Shown here one piece after another: positions 25,550 through 36,800 of a stretch of 64,000 bases of DNA. Numbering within the stretch: the stretch's first letter is position 1; the number at the start of each line of letters is the position of its first letter. Below the pieces are notes generated by a model. The model did no database searches, was not told the origin of the DNA, and saw only the letters and a program-made list of their open reading frames with translations. The translations under genes were made by a program, and so were the position numbers. The stretch is from Zonotrichia leucophrys gambelii. Its lineage: Eukaryota > Chordata > Aves > Passeriformes > Passerellidae. The stretch spans positions 22,012,038 through 22,076,037 of the forward strand of contig NC_088173.1 of NCBI RefSeq assembly GCF_028769735.1, in the 5' to 3' direction.

Positions 25550-27580
25550 GAAAGCTTTGGAGTGCTGTCACAGAAATATTAAGCTTGGGATGGAATATGA
25601 AGAGAAATCCCTATAAGATTAAGAAATAAAGAGTACTGATTGTGAGAGCTTGGGAAACTAATCACCCCAACTTGGATGCAATATAAATGCCATCATTAGG
25701 AACTGAAGGCTTAGGTAGTCTTGAACCTGCTGTAAGACAGATTTCCTTAATAAATACCCAATGAACCAATGTCAATTGATGCTGCTTTGGACACGGGTTT
25801 AGCAAGAATCAAGGTCTTACAGAACAGCTTTTCATAGAAAATAATCTTGGCTGTGGTGATCAGAAACTAAATCAGTCTCTATCAAACTGCAGGACACACA
25901 CCAGGCCTGCCTATGACTAATGTTTGAGATTTTAGAAAGGAACTAATGAAAGCATACACAGTGAATTAGGAATGCAAAGCTTTTAAAACATAGAAAGTAA
26001 GGAATTACTTTAAATCAAACAGCAGGCACTATTTAGGATTTAAATTGCAAGGAAGAAAAAACAAAAGAAGCTAATAGAAAAAGCTTATGAGGTTTACTTC
26101 AGTGAATTGGCTGCTTTTGTAGACATGCAAATCTACGAAGAACAAAGAGAGAACACTGTTTCTCAGAAGTTACAGGATATAGAAAAGAGGAAAACAGCTA
26201 ATTTTTTTTGTGTGAGACTTCATTTACCGTTAAAACAATCAGCACAAAGTCTTTGCAACAAATAAAGGAGCATGGGAAAAAAGTTACAGTGTGCAAATAT
26301 AGAATTTATTGTTAAACAGTTTTTTTAAGGAGATTAACATTACTCTGATCGGATTACAGTTCTGATCTACATATTAAATGCATATTTTGCCTCCATCTTC
26401 TATGAAGTTAATAATGAGGACATTAGTGGAGAAAGGAGAAAAAAGGAAGGTAGTGCCTAAGAAATTATGGCACCTGAGGGAGAAATAAATGTTAACATTC
26501 TTAATACCTCATAAAGCAAAAATAAGGCAGGCTGGATGGGCCACGGTGGAATATAGAAATATGAAACTGTCACATGAAATTGACACTCCAATTGCTAGAA
26601 TTTTTGGGAGCAGTATCTTATGACTGGAGAACAGTAAAGGTAGAACTAAATTCAAAAGAACATGAACAAAGACAACTTCTGGAACCACTAGACTTAATGA
26701 ACTGATTTACAAAAAAGTACCCAGAATACCATTTGAAGGAAGAATTAGAGACAGAGACACAAATAAAAGGCAGTATAAGTTATAATGTGTCTTTATCAAG
26801 GGTAGAGCATCTCAAACCAATCCAATATCTCTTTTCAAAAGTAATCTCTTTAGCTTTATTAGACAGGAGAATATTATTTATCAGATATTTAAATAAGGTA
26901 CTTGATTCATTCTCCCTGCAAAGAAAGTTTTCTGAAGGTGGAGAAGCCAGATGCTAATATTCAATTTCTAAAGGAGCTAAAGATGTGTGTTTCTAAAGCA
27001 GTTAGAGGAATCAACAAATCAACAACAACTTATGCTGATAAGGTAGACAAGGAATGAGGATAGTTTACTGAGTGTTTATCAGTCCTGTGTAGAAATTTAC
27101 TAAAAGATCTTCAAAAAAGTACAGGTGAAATCAGCAGACAACATGAAGTTGTACAGGATTATTATTTTTACAAAGAGCATAACCTCTTATAAAAGCATTA
27201 AATTGCTTATGATTTAACTGATAGAATTAAATATAAATTAATAGTAGGAAAAGCAGATCCATGCCACTGGAAGATGATTATAAATAGTGATTACTGAAGT
27301 TATGAATGGGCTAATGAGTTCACAAATGCATTGAGAAAGACACTTGGAAGCAAAAGGCCTAATCAGAAATATTGTGTATGGTTCTGGACAACTAGCTTCA
27401 GTGAAGTTTACTTTAATTGGAATATCTGCTAAAATGATTAAAATTATTAGAGAGAGCTAAGTAGGGCAATATCAGCCCAAGATTAAACGATAATGTCAGA
27501 TATAAATGTATATTTACAACAAGTTCAGGAAAAAGGCTTCCAAATAAAGTAATGATAGCAGGGAGAAAATTCTATTATTT
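25550..27580 (+). mobile_element. Ancient CR1-like LINE ORF2 remnant
   Basis: A strongly decayed plus-strand LINE. Recognisable landmarks in the expected order are: 'ttttgcctccatcttcta' near 26386 (start of the RT region in CR1 elements); 'gactggagaacagtaaagg' near 26622 (the typical 'W..A.V' block); a diverged RT catalytic block at 27128-27154; and 'ttctggac...ttca' near 27381 followed by 'aaaatgattaaaatta'. The order and spacing match the CR1/L3 clade of LINEs that encode an endonuclease and reverse transcriptase. Many stops and frameshifts prevent any function. The core 26370-27470 is well supported; the outer limits are guesses. I see no 3' terminal repeat. Confidence 0.65.
27128..27154 (+). 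pseudogene. Decayed LINE reverse-transcriptase catalytic block
   Basis: In one frame the codons read K-S-A-D-N-M-K-L-Y. In CR1-type LINEs the corresponding RT block is K-F-A-D-D-T-K-L. The second catalytic aspartate is asparagine here, so the enzyme would be dead even without the surrounding stops. Confidence 0.6.
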
Positions 27581-28984
27581 CAAGACAAAGACTTATGACT
27601 TTATATATAATATTGTATGAGTAGATAGAAGAGTTATTTGTGATAAGAGCTCTTTTTCCTCTTACAAGCTTTCCTAGACAGCTACATATGTCTAAGTTAC
27701 ATGCACACATGGGAGTTATCCAAATCAAGTATCCAGGAGGGCTGGTAATCATCACCAGACTGCGTATATAAAAAGGAATTCTTTCCTATGATGGGTCTGC
27801 AGCATTCAGTGCTTGACTTTTGGGTGGTTTGTTTTTTCATGTTCACCACTGCAGCATAGACTAAACTCAGATGGGGGTTTTATTATTTCTCTAATAGAAT
27901 GTTAGTGCAGTGGACAGGACATAAATGAGCATTCACATTGTCTGAGACTCATTACTTTTGTTCCTTTGCCCTTGTACTACAAACCTTAATGTTATATGGT
28001 AATGGGAACATTTCAATAGCATTCACAATAGCATGTTAGCAGCCATTTTCAAATCTCACCGAACAGGCTGTCTGCATGGTTGCACACAGCTTTTTCAGAC
28101 TGGACATATCACCAAATGTTGCCTTCCTGTGTAATGGTGGAGTGTGAGAGAGAACACCATTCCACTCACCAACATCAGACAGATTATCAAAATAATGAGT
28201 GCTCAGACGACATTAAATTTCAAACCTGGATACAACTGAAGCAATCCATATATATACACATATACATGGTCATGTATGTATGTATATGTGTATGTATACA
28301 TTCCACATCAAATTAATGCAAAAGAGGGGAATCGGCAAAGGACAAAAATTGTCAGGAAATTGAGAAGAAAATGAGCAACATGGAATTAATTGAAAATTCA
28401 CTCTCAATAAATGGGAAAAAGCTGCATCAATTCCCATTATTGCCTTTATGAATGGCAGCAGAGAAAATAAAAGAGACTGAATTATACAAAATTTTTTTTG
28501 CTATTTTAAGTTAACATTCATGAAATTTTCAGTTCATTTTTATTTCTGATGCCCTTCCCATACATTTCTCACTGTGTTTTAAAAAGTATAGTACATGATG
28601 AAACAGTTCTCATTTCATTTTTCTGACATCTAAACAAACATGAGCACCACTGCAATTGACAAATTTGCAAGGGAGATAGAGCAGAATTCTTAGTGAAACA
28701 AACTGAATGCTTTTAGCAAGTATGTCTAAGTGATGGTTACAGAATCATGTTGAGAGCAAATGGCTATTGGACCCAGGAGTTTTCTTAAATTTGGGACCCA
28801 AGGCAACAAATTCCCCCATTCTACCACCAGACTAACAGCTTATTGGGCTGGAGAGTTAGATGCCATGGAGCAAGGTAAACCCTCCACAATCCCTATTAAA
28901 TCCCTAAGTGACCTCTAGAGCTGTCACCAAAGCCATGTGTGCACAGTCACGCACAAATGAGGACCTCATGATGTCCCACTGTCT
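27581..28984. other. Unique sequence between LINE and ERV remnants
   Basis: No gene recognised. A mixed TA/TG/CA simple repeat lies at 28238-28302. The part after ~28790 could be 5' retroviral sequence (leader or gag), but I see no LTR or primer-binding site to prove it. Confidence 0.5.
28238..28302. repeat. Imperfect (TA)/(TATG) simple repeat
   Basis: Alternating ATATAC, ATGTATGT and ATGTGTATG units are seen directly. The array is interrupted and impure. Confidence 0.85.
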
Positions 28985-29134
28985 GCTACAGTAGATTTCA
29001 CAACATTAAAACCAGTGATTAGAGGATCCATGACAATGCTTTAACCTTAGCTGGCTGCGAAATGGGATGAAATAGAAAGAGATAATGAATATAATAAAAA
29101 CAACTCCCTGAATGGGTGGAATTAATGTGAGGCA

Positions 29135-29491
29135 TTGCTAGGTCCAGCTGTGAAATTGGCTGGGACATTGTACCAGCTAAAAAACAAAGCCCCCAAGGGA
29201 GATTACAAAGACAGACCAGTGAAAGAGAGAAGCAAAACTAGACCAAAGATTAAAAAGGTAAGAACCCTTGAACAGAATCTCAAGACCAGAGAAATGAATT
29301 ATGGTTGGATTCCCAAAGCATTCCTAAGCACTCTTATAGCCTCAATTCAAGGTCAGCCTACTGGCATTATACTGGGTCTAAATGAAGCTTTACAGAAAAA
29401 ACATAACAGTGGAAGAAGCACATTTCTACTCCCTAAAAAGGGAGGCAACCCCTTCCTCCCACTTAGGGAGAAACTGCAGGCCATTAAGTGA
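29135..29491 (+). pseudogene. Probable ERV gag C-terminal remnant (118 codons open)
   Basis: The 118-codon open frame is rich in K, R and Q and is collinear and in frame with the protease remnant downstream. No zinc knuckle is visible in this frame. In a neighbouring frame near 29510 a Cys-rich scrap (C-P-G-C-G-G) may be all that is left of one. I assign gag by position only; a gag-pro linker is the alternative. The ATG at 29135 is just the first methionine after a stop and is not a real start. Confidence 0.45.
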
Positions 29492-29569
29492 GAAAATGAG
29501 TAATTGGGCCTGATTGTCCAGGATGTGGAGGCTGATCAGTGAATAGGTGATGATGGCCCATACATTTTA

Positions 29570-29830
29570 ACTCCACTTAGTCCTCAGGGACAATTGACAA
29601 CATTTTTAATAAATACAGGAGCACAAATTTCAACAGTAACACAAGAAGCTAAGAAGGGCATGAGATCCATATGGCAAGCAGCTGAGGCAAACAGTGTGAA
29701 CTGTACAAGTGTGTGTTAAATTGCCAAGGGCAGTTTATGGCTCCCTAATGAGAGGCACATGGCAATTGCTCACTTCCCAATTAAAGGCCATCATGAAAAT
29801 ATTTTAGGTTTTGATGTTTTAAATGGACAA
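29570..29830 (+). pseudogene. ERV aspartic protease remnant, active site altered
   Basis: A retroviral protease would cleave Gag-Pol. At 29606-29635 the frame reads L-I-N-T-G-A-Q-I-S-T, where functional proteases have D-T-G-A; the catalytic Asp is Asn. About 60 codons on, 'ILGFDVLNGQIW' (from ~29799) matches the conserved C-terminal part of ERVL-type proteases. At least one in-frame stop lies between the two. The domain is inactive. Family assignment is strong, because the two motifs occur in the right order and spacing in a single frame. Confidence 0.8.
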
Positions 29831-30119
29831 ATCTGGCACATGGTGACAGGCAGTGCATGTTCCTTTGGCTCAGACAGAAAGAGGGAATCTGCTCTGTGGC
29901 TACTATGCACAGCCCTCGCAGCACCTGACACAAAAATTACTGACGTATTGAAGTATCCAATCTCTACTGTGGCATGAAATAGAATTTCTGAAATCACAGC
30001 TGGTGTGGAGGAAAGACAATCTTCTTCAGAACCACTTCCAATTAGCTCACCTGTCTGGCCAGTTTGGTCACCAAGGTGACTGAGCAATTGACAATTCAGC
30101 CCCATTAACAGCTGCTGTA

Positions 30120-30420
30120 CCAAACATGGCAAACTTAATATCTATCTTGCAAGCAGCTGCACATCCCTGGATGGGCAGGATTCAGTACAAAAAGTTATGT
30201 TCTTTATGGATCCCATGAAGGGGTAGGATGAAGAGAAGTTTGTTGGGAAGGAATACAACATGCCTTAACAGATTCTCATAAGGATATAAACATTTGCCCG
30301 CCACCAGTCACACTGTGCTTGCTGAACTTCTACAGAGTCTCCTTCCCCCAAGATACAAAAGTGTACCAATATATCAATGATATCTTGTTGCATTGGTATT
30401 GATTAAGTTACAGTATCTGG
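30120..30420 (+). pseudogene. ERV reverse-transcriptase remnant, YxDD altered
   Basis: RT landmarks appear in order but in three different frames: an 'A-A-A-H-P-W-M' block from ~30155 (frame 3), 'M-F-F-M-D-P-M' at 30197-30217 (frame 2), and 'V-Y-Q-Y-I-N-D-I-L-L' at 30361-30390 (frame 1). The catalytic Y-x-D-D box reads Y-I-N-D, so the first Asp is lost. Stops occur throughout. Downstream, 30540-30720 keeps connection-domain phrasing such as 'L-G-T-W-W-I-A-G'. The identification rests on motif order rather than on an open frame. Confidence 0.8.
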
Positions 30421-30840
30421 ATTGGGGAAACTTCCCCTGAGAAGGTAGGGAAAGGAGAAGGAGTAGCATGGCAAGTACTCAATAAAGCAGAAATTAATAT
30501 TCCACCCAGAAAATGTCACAGAACAAGTAAAGCAATATTTTTAGGCACTTGGTGGATAGCAGGCAGTGCAGTGATTACTCCAGACATCCTATGAAAAATC
30601 AGAGATGTAAATGCCCCAATCAAGAAAGGAGTTACAATAATTAATGGGAATTTTAGTATATTGGAGGGTGTTTTATCATTTCCCATCCACTATGCTCACT
30701 CTTTGGTTCCCCCAGCATATTCACATTCTGTCTGTAATAGTTTATGTGATCTTGAAAGATTTCAAGTTCTAAACATAAGTGGGAGCAGTGAAGCTCCTTT
30801 TAAAGTGACATGAAGGTTACTTGGTAATCACACACCAGTC

Positions 30841-33648
30841 TTCCAAAGCGCTAATCAGAAAGTGATGCACAAAAGGCCAACATTTGATGTTTTTTATTGA
30901 CCTGATGAAACATTTTTAAAAAGGGGATACTCCTTCTGATGTGAAGAGGGCATCAGCTCAAATTAACTCTGTGCTTAAGGACTCTGATTCACCAAACCTT
31001 CCAGTACTTCATTTGCAAACCAAATTACAGAGCGAACCTCAGCTCTACTGTTAGTCTACTCTCATTAGAGAAATTGGTGTGGAAATCTTGAAGTGATTAA
31101 ATGTCAGTGTAACACATTTCATATACTGAAAGGCAAAAATGCCAAAGTGTCTAAGTTTAAATAAGCGCTCCATAAGATAAGTGAAGAAGGCTGAAGACAA
31201 AATTGATGCTGCAACCTATTAATTAAAAACAAAATTCTACCAGAACAGCTTGGATAGGCAAACACTTTTGATTCTATGACAAGTACAATAGGAAATACAA
31301 AGCAAACTAATTGACATATTTCTTGTTGTAATGGGCATTTGAATCCCACGGGCAGCTGAAAGGGCAAAGTGTACAAAGTCTCTGTATGTGTCTTGCTCAT
31401 GTATTTTGCCCATCTACAGCATGAATTGCTTCATCCAGACTTTGAGCTGACCTGTTGTTCCATAGGAATGAACAGTGACACGCAGGGGTATATTGAATGC
31501 CTAGAGTAAATCATACAAATTTTTGCTGCTTATTCACTTCATTATGAGATAGGGTTTCAACAACAGGCAATGACAGAAAAAAAACCATGAGTCACCAGCA
31601 CTTTTCAACAGTGTCTGCTGTCTGAGCCATTACCCAAATATAGTTACTACCTCAGTAGCTTTGCTATTCTAGGTGATGGAGAGGTAACAACAAAAGAACA
31701 AATGTGCCTTACTAGAAAATTTTCTTTCCTTTATTGTCATAGATATGTCATGATCAGAAAAATGATAGAATGCTGTTCTTGAACTGCTATATAATTTTTC
31801 TATTATCTTTTCTCAATTACAAAAGCATTGTATGTGTAGAGAATTTCACAGCTCAAAATCAGGGATAAATTTACCACCAACTTTATCAGAGTGAGATCTT
31901 CCCAACAACAAATCAATCATTTAATGGAAGTCTTACATGAATATAATTTAACTGAAGACACACTGTGGTTACTCCTCCTGGTATTTCAAGTGAGAGAGTT
32001 AAAGAGAGAATCAGCCTTTGCTCATAACGAAATATGAATAAATCCAAACCAGACAAAACCCAGCACTTCAATAAATAAAATCACTATGGCCCATGACCCC
32101 TTCTCTGCTTAAAGATAAATGAAGAAGCTCTAAAAGGACTTGCATCTTTCTTTTCTGATTTTTTTTCTTTTAATCTCTGTTATATTTAAGTTCTTTTACA
32201 AAGTCACTAGAAGGCTGGGTCTTTACAAGTCTTCTGCTCTATTTTCACTGACAAAGATGTAGAGATAACATCTTAGAACAGAGTGGGTGCAATGAAAGTC
32301 CCAAGTTCTCCGTTTTTTTGCCATGTGACTGAATATGTTCAATATTTCATCAAAATTAAAAAGGGAATGACTAATAACACTATCAACTGCTCACAGTGTA
32401 TTAAGGATATAACACAATAATGGTTCCTTTAACTATTCTGCTTTCCCCCCCTTCACTCAACCAGGACTATGACAGTTGGTTAATATCTCCCACAAAATAG
32501 GCACCTCTGTGACTGAAGGCAGGAACAGGACACTGCACATGCCTTAAACAGAGTTTCTCATGATTACAAGAGAGATTGCAATTGTTATATTGCAAACCAT
32601 GCCTGACATCACCATCATTTTTATTGCTGTAAATTCTCTGTTGATCGCTGTACAGCTGCCTCGTTTGTTTGTTTTTTTTTTAACGCAGGCCTTTTTGGAG
32701 AAATTTGGACATTTGGCAATGAAAGTCATCTGTAGTGACCATGCCCATGATGGCAGAAAACACACACATCTGAATCTGATCTTCAGGGTACCCCTGTCAA
32801 CATTACAACAAATTAAGTCTTCCCAAAGACATCCTTGATCTGCTTTCTCACAAAATCCATCTGGCAAATATCCTATGGCCTGGATGAGATTTTCAACTGT
32901 AAATATTTCACTGTAGTAATATGTATTACAAATTATTAGCATGATAACTAATAGTCATAGCATTTAAGATCAGAGAACCTAATTTTTCCTTTTGAAAAAT
33001 AAGTACTATCCAACCTTAAAACACCTATAATACAGCTGTTAAATCCAAAATAAGCAGACTGAAATCAAAGTTCCTATCAGCCTCTTTATGCCTTTGGATT
33101 TTCCATCATTCATGTATGAGTATACAGCCACCAGGTACCTCCTCTTCTATAGGTCTTATATCATGAAAACCATCGACAATTTGGACTGCAAATGCCTTCC
33201 CTTACAATTCCATCCCCATTTTTTAAATCAAATCAACAAACAAGGCAGTAAAAGACCAATTAAAATGCATTGGATTGACTTAATTTATGTTGAAAGATTA
33301 GTAAGAACAAGGCTGCAAAACCACTAATAACCGAGATGTATACTTTTTACTTCCAAGACTTCAATACTTCGCTCAAACTTAATATTTTCCATGAGCATTC
33401 TGGAAAAGAATTAAAACAAGGGAAAAATAACCCCTAAATTTTGGATATCAAGTTAAAATCAAATAGAGTATGGGAATAGTGACTTGTCCCAAACTTCACA
33501 GCAGGTCAGTAAAAGCAGCTTTGTTAAAGGAAAGTAGTAAGTAAAATGTGTATAAGAGTTGCGTTCATATTTTGACCCATCTTTGATGGCACAAGTTGAA
33601 ACTAGACAGCAAAACTATTCCAGTTACTGATAATAATTTACAAATTTA
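30841..33648. other. Unique AT-rich sequence, one splice-acceptor-like site
   Basis: No gene recognised. Further pol, env or LTR sequence may be hidden at the left edge, but I cannot see it. Around 32660-32690 a T-rich tract ends in 'aacgcag|g', followed by an open 92-codon frame (32560-32838). It is recorded as a weak exon-like signal only. Confidence 0.5.
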
Positions 33649-33834
33649 ACAGAATCCACAGAGATGGAAGAGACCCACAAGGATCATTGAGTCCAACTCC
33701 TAATCCTCCATAGAACAGCCCTGAGAGTCACACTATTAGCCTGAGAGCATTGGCCAAATACTTCTTGAACTCAGGCTAGAGTTCAAGAACTCACGTTCAC
33801 TTGAACTCAGGCTGTGACTACTTCCCTGGGGAAG
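33649..33834 (-). mobile_element. Truncated CR1 LINE 3' end with an internal rearrangement
   Basis: The plus strand reads 'acagaatccacagag', 'gacccacaaggatcattgag', 'tccaactcct', 'ctgagagcattggccaaa', 'cttcttgaactcaggct' and 'acttccctggggaa'. This is the reverse complement of a standard avian CR1 3' region. The 'cttgaactcaggct' phrase occurs twice, separated by an inverted piece that forms an 11-bp hairpin (33762-33789). Confidence 0.9.
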
Positions 33835-36800
33835 TTTATTATTAGTTTATTATTAACTGTAAGATTGAATAATTCATTTATAATAAATACACTCCACAAC
33901 TTGTAATGAGTTGTCGAAACAGAAACATGGTGTTCTTTTTATCTGTTCAAGGAAGCTCTACTTCTTTGATTTTTGGTAATTCCCATGTTAGGGCACTGAC
34001 AAGTAGAAAAAGTAAGTAACTTTGCAGTCAGCAGTGACCAAAGTGAAGAGGTAAAGTGTAAAAGGGAAGTTTTTCAGACATCCTTTGTTAATCATCATTA
34101 AGTCCAAAAAGAGAGTAATTCTCTTTTTCATAGCCAGACTGACATATTTAAGAGAAAAAGGACAGTTTTAACACACAGAGTCATTAGACAAGGAGATTAT
34201 TTAAGACTTTTAAAGTTTGAGTAAGAGTGCTTTGGAATGTAGCAAAGTATAAAATGGCAGAGATCTCATTCAGAAATAGGCACTGTGCAAGAGTAAAGCA
34301 TTGCAGCATGGAAAAAGAGTAAAAACCAACCTGATGCAACACATCATCATACATGAGATAAACTGCTGTTTAAATACACTGGCAAAAGCATCTGTTTTAG
34401 TATCAGTGTGTCCTTGACCTGGAACATTAGCATGTTCAGCATGACTCCAGATTTAAGATTTTAACAGTTTAAATACTACCTGGATAAGAATTTAATCTGA
34501 CATAGATGTAATGTATGTTACAAACACAAAGGCCACAAAACTCCAACAACCAAAATTTGTCTTACTAGCTTCAACCTTTCAATCTCTTTTTATAACAATC
34601 ACCCTCCATTCAGCTCCAAAGGAATGCTGGAGATTTCGCTTTCCTGGGAGCTAGGACGAGTAATCTTAGTTGACCATGCAGCACCTTCTGTTTAAGTTTC
34701 TTGAATTAAAATGGCAAAGGATTCTACACTGTTGATGTGCAGTGGTAAGCCTACCCACTTTTCTAGCCCAAGGTATCAAGTACTTCTATTGTGTTTAGGA
34801 GAGTGGGTTTTTCCCCACATTATATGGCAACTTTCTTTGCACCAAATTATCTCTTGTTGTCATCTTATTGCATAAATCCCATACCTTCTCGGTGATTTCT
34901 CATGGGCAGCCAACAAACTCCATCTCTCTTCACAGCACAGCCAACAAACTCCATCTCTCTCCTCACCCAGCTACCCCACTCTTTTGTAGCACTCGTCTAC
35001 TTATTGGACACAGCTGTGGCCTGTTAAAGGCAGGGCTGTTCCTAATCTTTGGTGATTGGTACAGCTGCAACTCCTCAGGTGTGAGACTGCCTTCTGCACT
35101 ATTCTCTTACATTCTATCCCTCCACAATCTCTTTGCCTTTTTTACAATTTGTTGGTCTTCCTTCTGCATGGGACTTTAGCTGCCAGTGTTAAAAGTTCTG
35201 ACCTGCTGCTGTACTTCTCATATATCTGCAATCGGATGATACTGTCAACCTCAGAATTTTTAAGTAAATTTTCCTTCTTGCCATCCTTGCCTCTACAGCC
35301 CCAGCCACAACCTGAGCCAAGTTACCAAAGATCAATTATTTAAAAGGTGTACACAAGCCCAGATCATTTTAGTTGAAAGAGGTACACAGGTACTCGTACA
35401 AACTGTTCAACCAGAAGCACAGAATAATCTCTCAAAGACAGACCCATCCATGAAAGTATTGCCTATAACCAAAAGAGGAAAAAAAACCCCTTGCAGCACT
35501 GTTAGAATACCAAAGTAAAAAAAGCAGACCTTTATTTGGAAGCTTCCAGATGTCCTGCTGGAGCTGAATACCAGGAACACCCAGCATCTGATTTCCACAA
35601 TTTTATAAGGTATAACTAATTAGGATATCTAACAGATACATCCAATGGGAGATTCAGCTGCCCCAGTAACCCACCCCCGGGTCAGCCCCCTTGGAGCTAG
35701 TCCAAGGGCTTCTTTGCCCCACTTTTTGTTATGACTTCTCAGATTTTGGTTGGAAAACAATGTTCTTCTTGTAGGTCCTCTTCCTGAAAATAAGACTATG
35801 CAACATTTCAGGAATATTTTTAGAAAGTCAAGTTATTGTTCTAAAATCTAAGAGCAAGGGTAGGAAATGTACTAGAGTTAATTAAGAAGATATGGAACTA
35901 TATAATAGTAGTTTACAGAGCTAGGAATATAAGAAAAATGTATAAAATCAAAAGTCTTTTGGGCCTCAAAAGTAATTCCTTTTCTTGGCACAGCTGTCAC
36001 AGTTACTCACTTGTCCCAGAAAACAAATTAACTCCTCCAGTAGATCACAACACAAAACTGAGCAGATAACGAGAGATAACACACATTTCTAATAAAAATG
36101 TAATTATTATTTCCTCTGAAGTAATATGAATTTCTGCATTCTGACCAGTCACATCCCAAGGTCAATAATTCAGCATTTCTGCAGAAGCCCTGAGAAAGGA
36201 ACCCAGCTGTTTAGTCTCTGTTCTGCGATTTTTACCCACTGTTAGCACTTTTTCATTTTTGCAAGGTCTATTTACAGAGACAGGTTCTAAATGCTCAAAG
36301 GTAGAAACCAGCCTTCCTGTTAGTTTTACAGAATACTGTATTCAAACAGTGTCAGATCAGCAGGAAAACCAAATACAAAACATTATTGAATAAATTATCA
36401 TCTGTTTACATACTATCCAGACATACATGATTGCTAACATATGGAAAGAGAGGAGGGATAAGACCAGGTGAAGCCTAAGATAGGTTTGAAATAGACAAAT
36501 TTTGAACCTGCTCCTTTCAAGCTTGCCAGCATTGAAAAAGTGACCTGGGATTTCAGAATAAAAAGGTAGTTCTTCTCTTTGCTACAACTGCTTACCAGCA
36601 ATGCTTAGTTTCAGACAAGGAAGTAAATGCCCAATTCCTAAAGGCACATTTGGACCCCAGTCATCATTTCATCGCTTTCTGTGCAGAAGGGGACGAGGAA
36701 AAGTAAGGATTTGTGCCTAAGGCAAAATCCTTCAGCTGCCTGAGAGGGGACCACACAAGACAGGACCACACAGCAAACAAGCCCAGGACAGCTGCCCTTC

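Larger units (their letters stand above)
28985..30840 (+). mobile_element. ERVL-like endogenous retrovirus gag/pro/pol remnant
   Basis: An old plus-strand provirus fragment. From ~28985 to 29491 one frame is nearly open with only three stops and is lysine-rich, which fits a gag remnant. The same frame continues through protease (29570-29830). RT pieces follow in changing frames from ~30120 to 30420, then connection-type sequence to ~30840. At least two frameshifts and many stops are present. Bird and mammal ERVL elements have this gene order and very similar protease and RT phrasing. No flanking LTRs, integrase, dUTPase or env are recognisable, so both ends are lost. The class assignment is inference. 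Confidence 0.8.

Noticed and set aside
35600..35760. Possible LTR with a TATAAGG-like box
   Set aside because: No TG...CA termini, duplication or polyadenylation signal could be placed.
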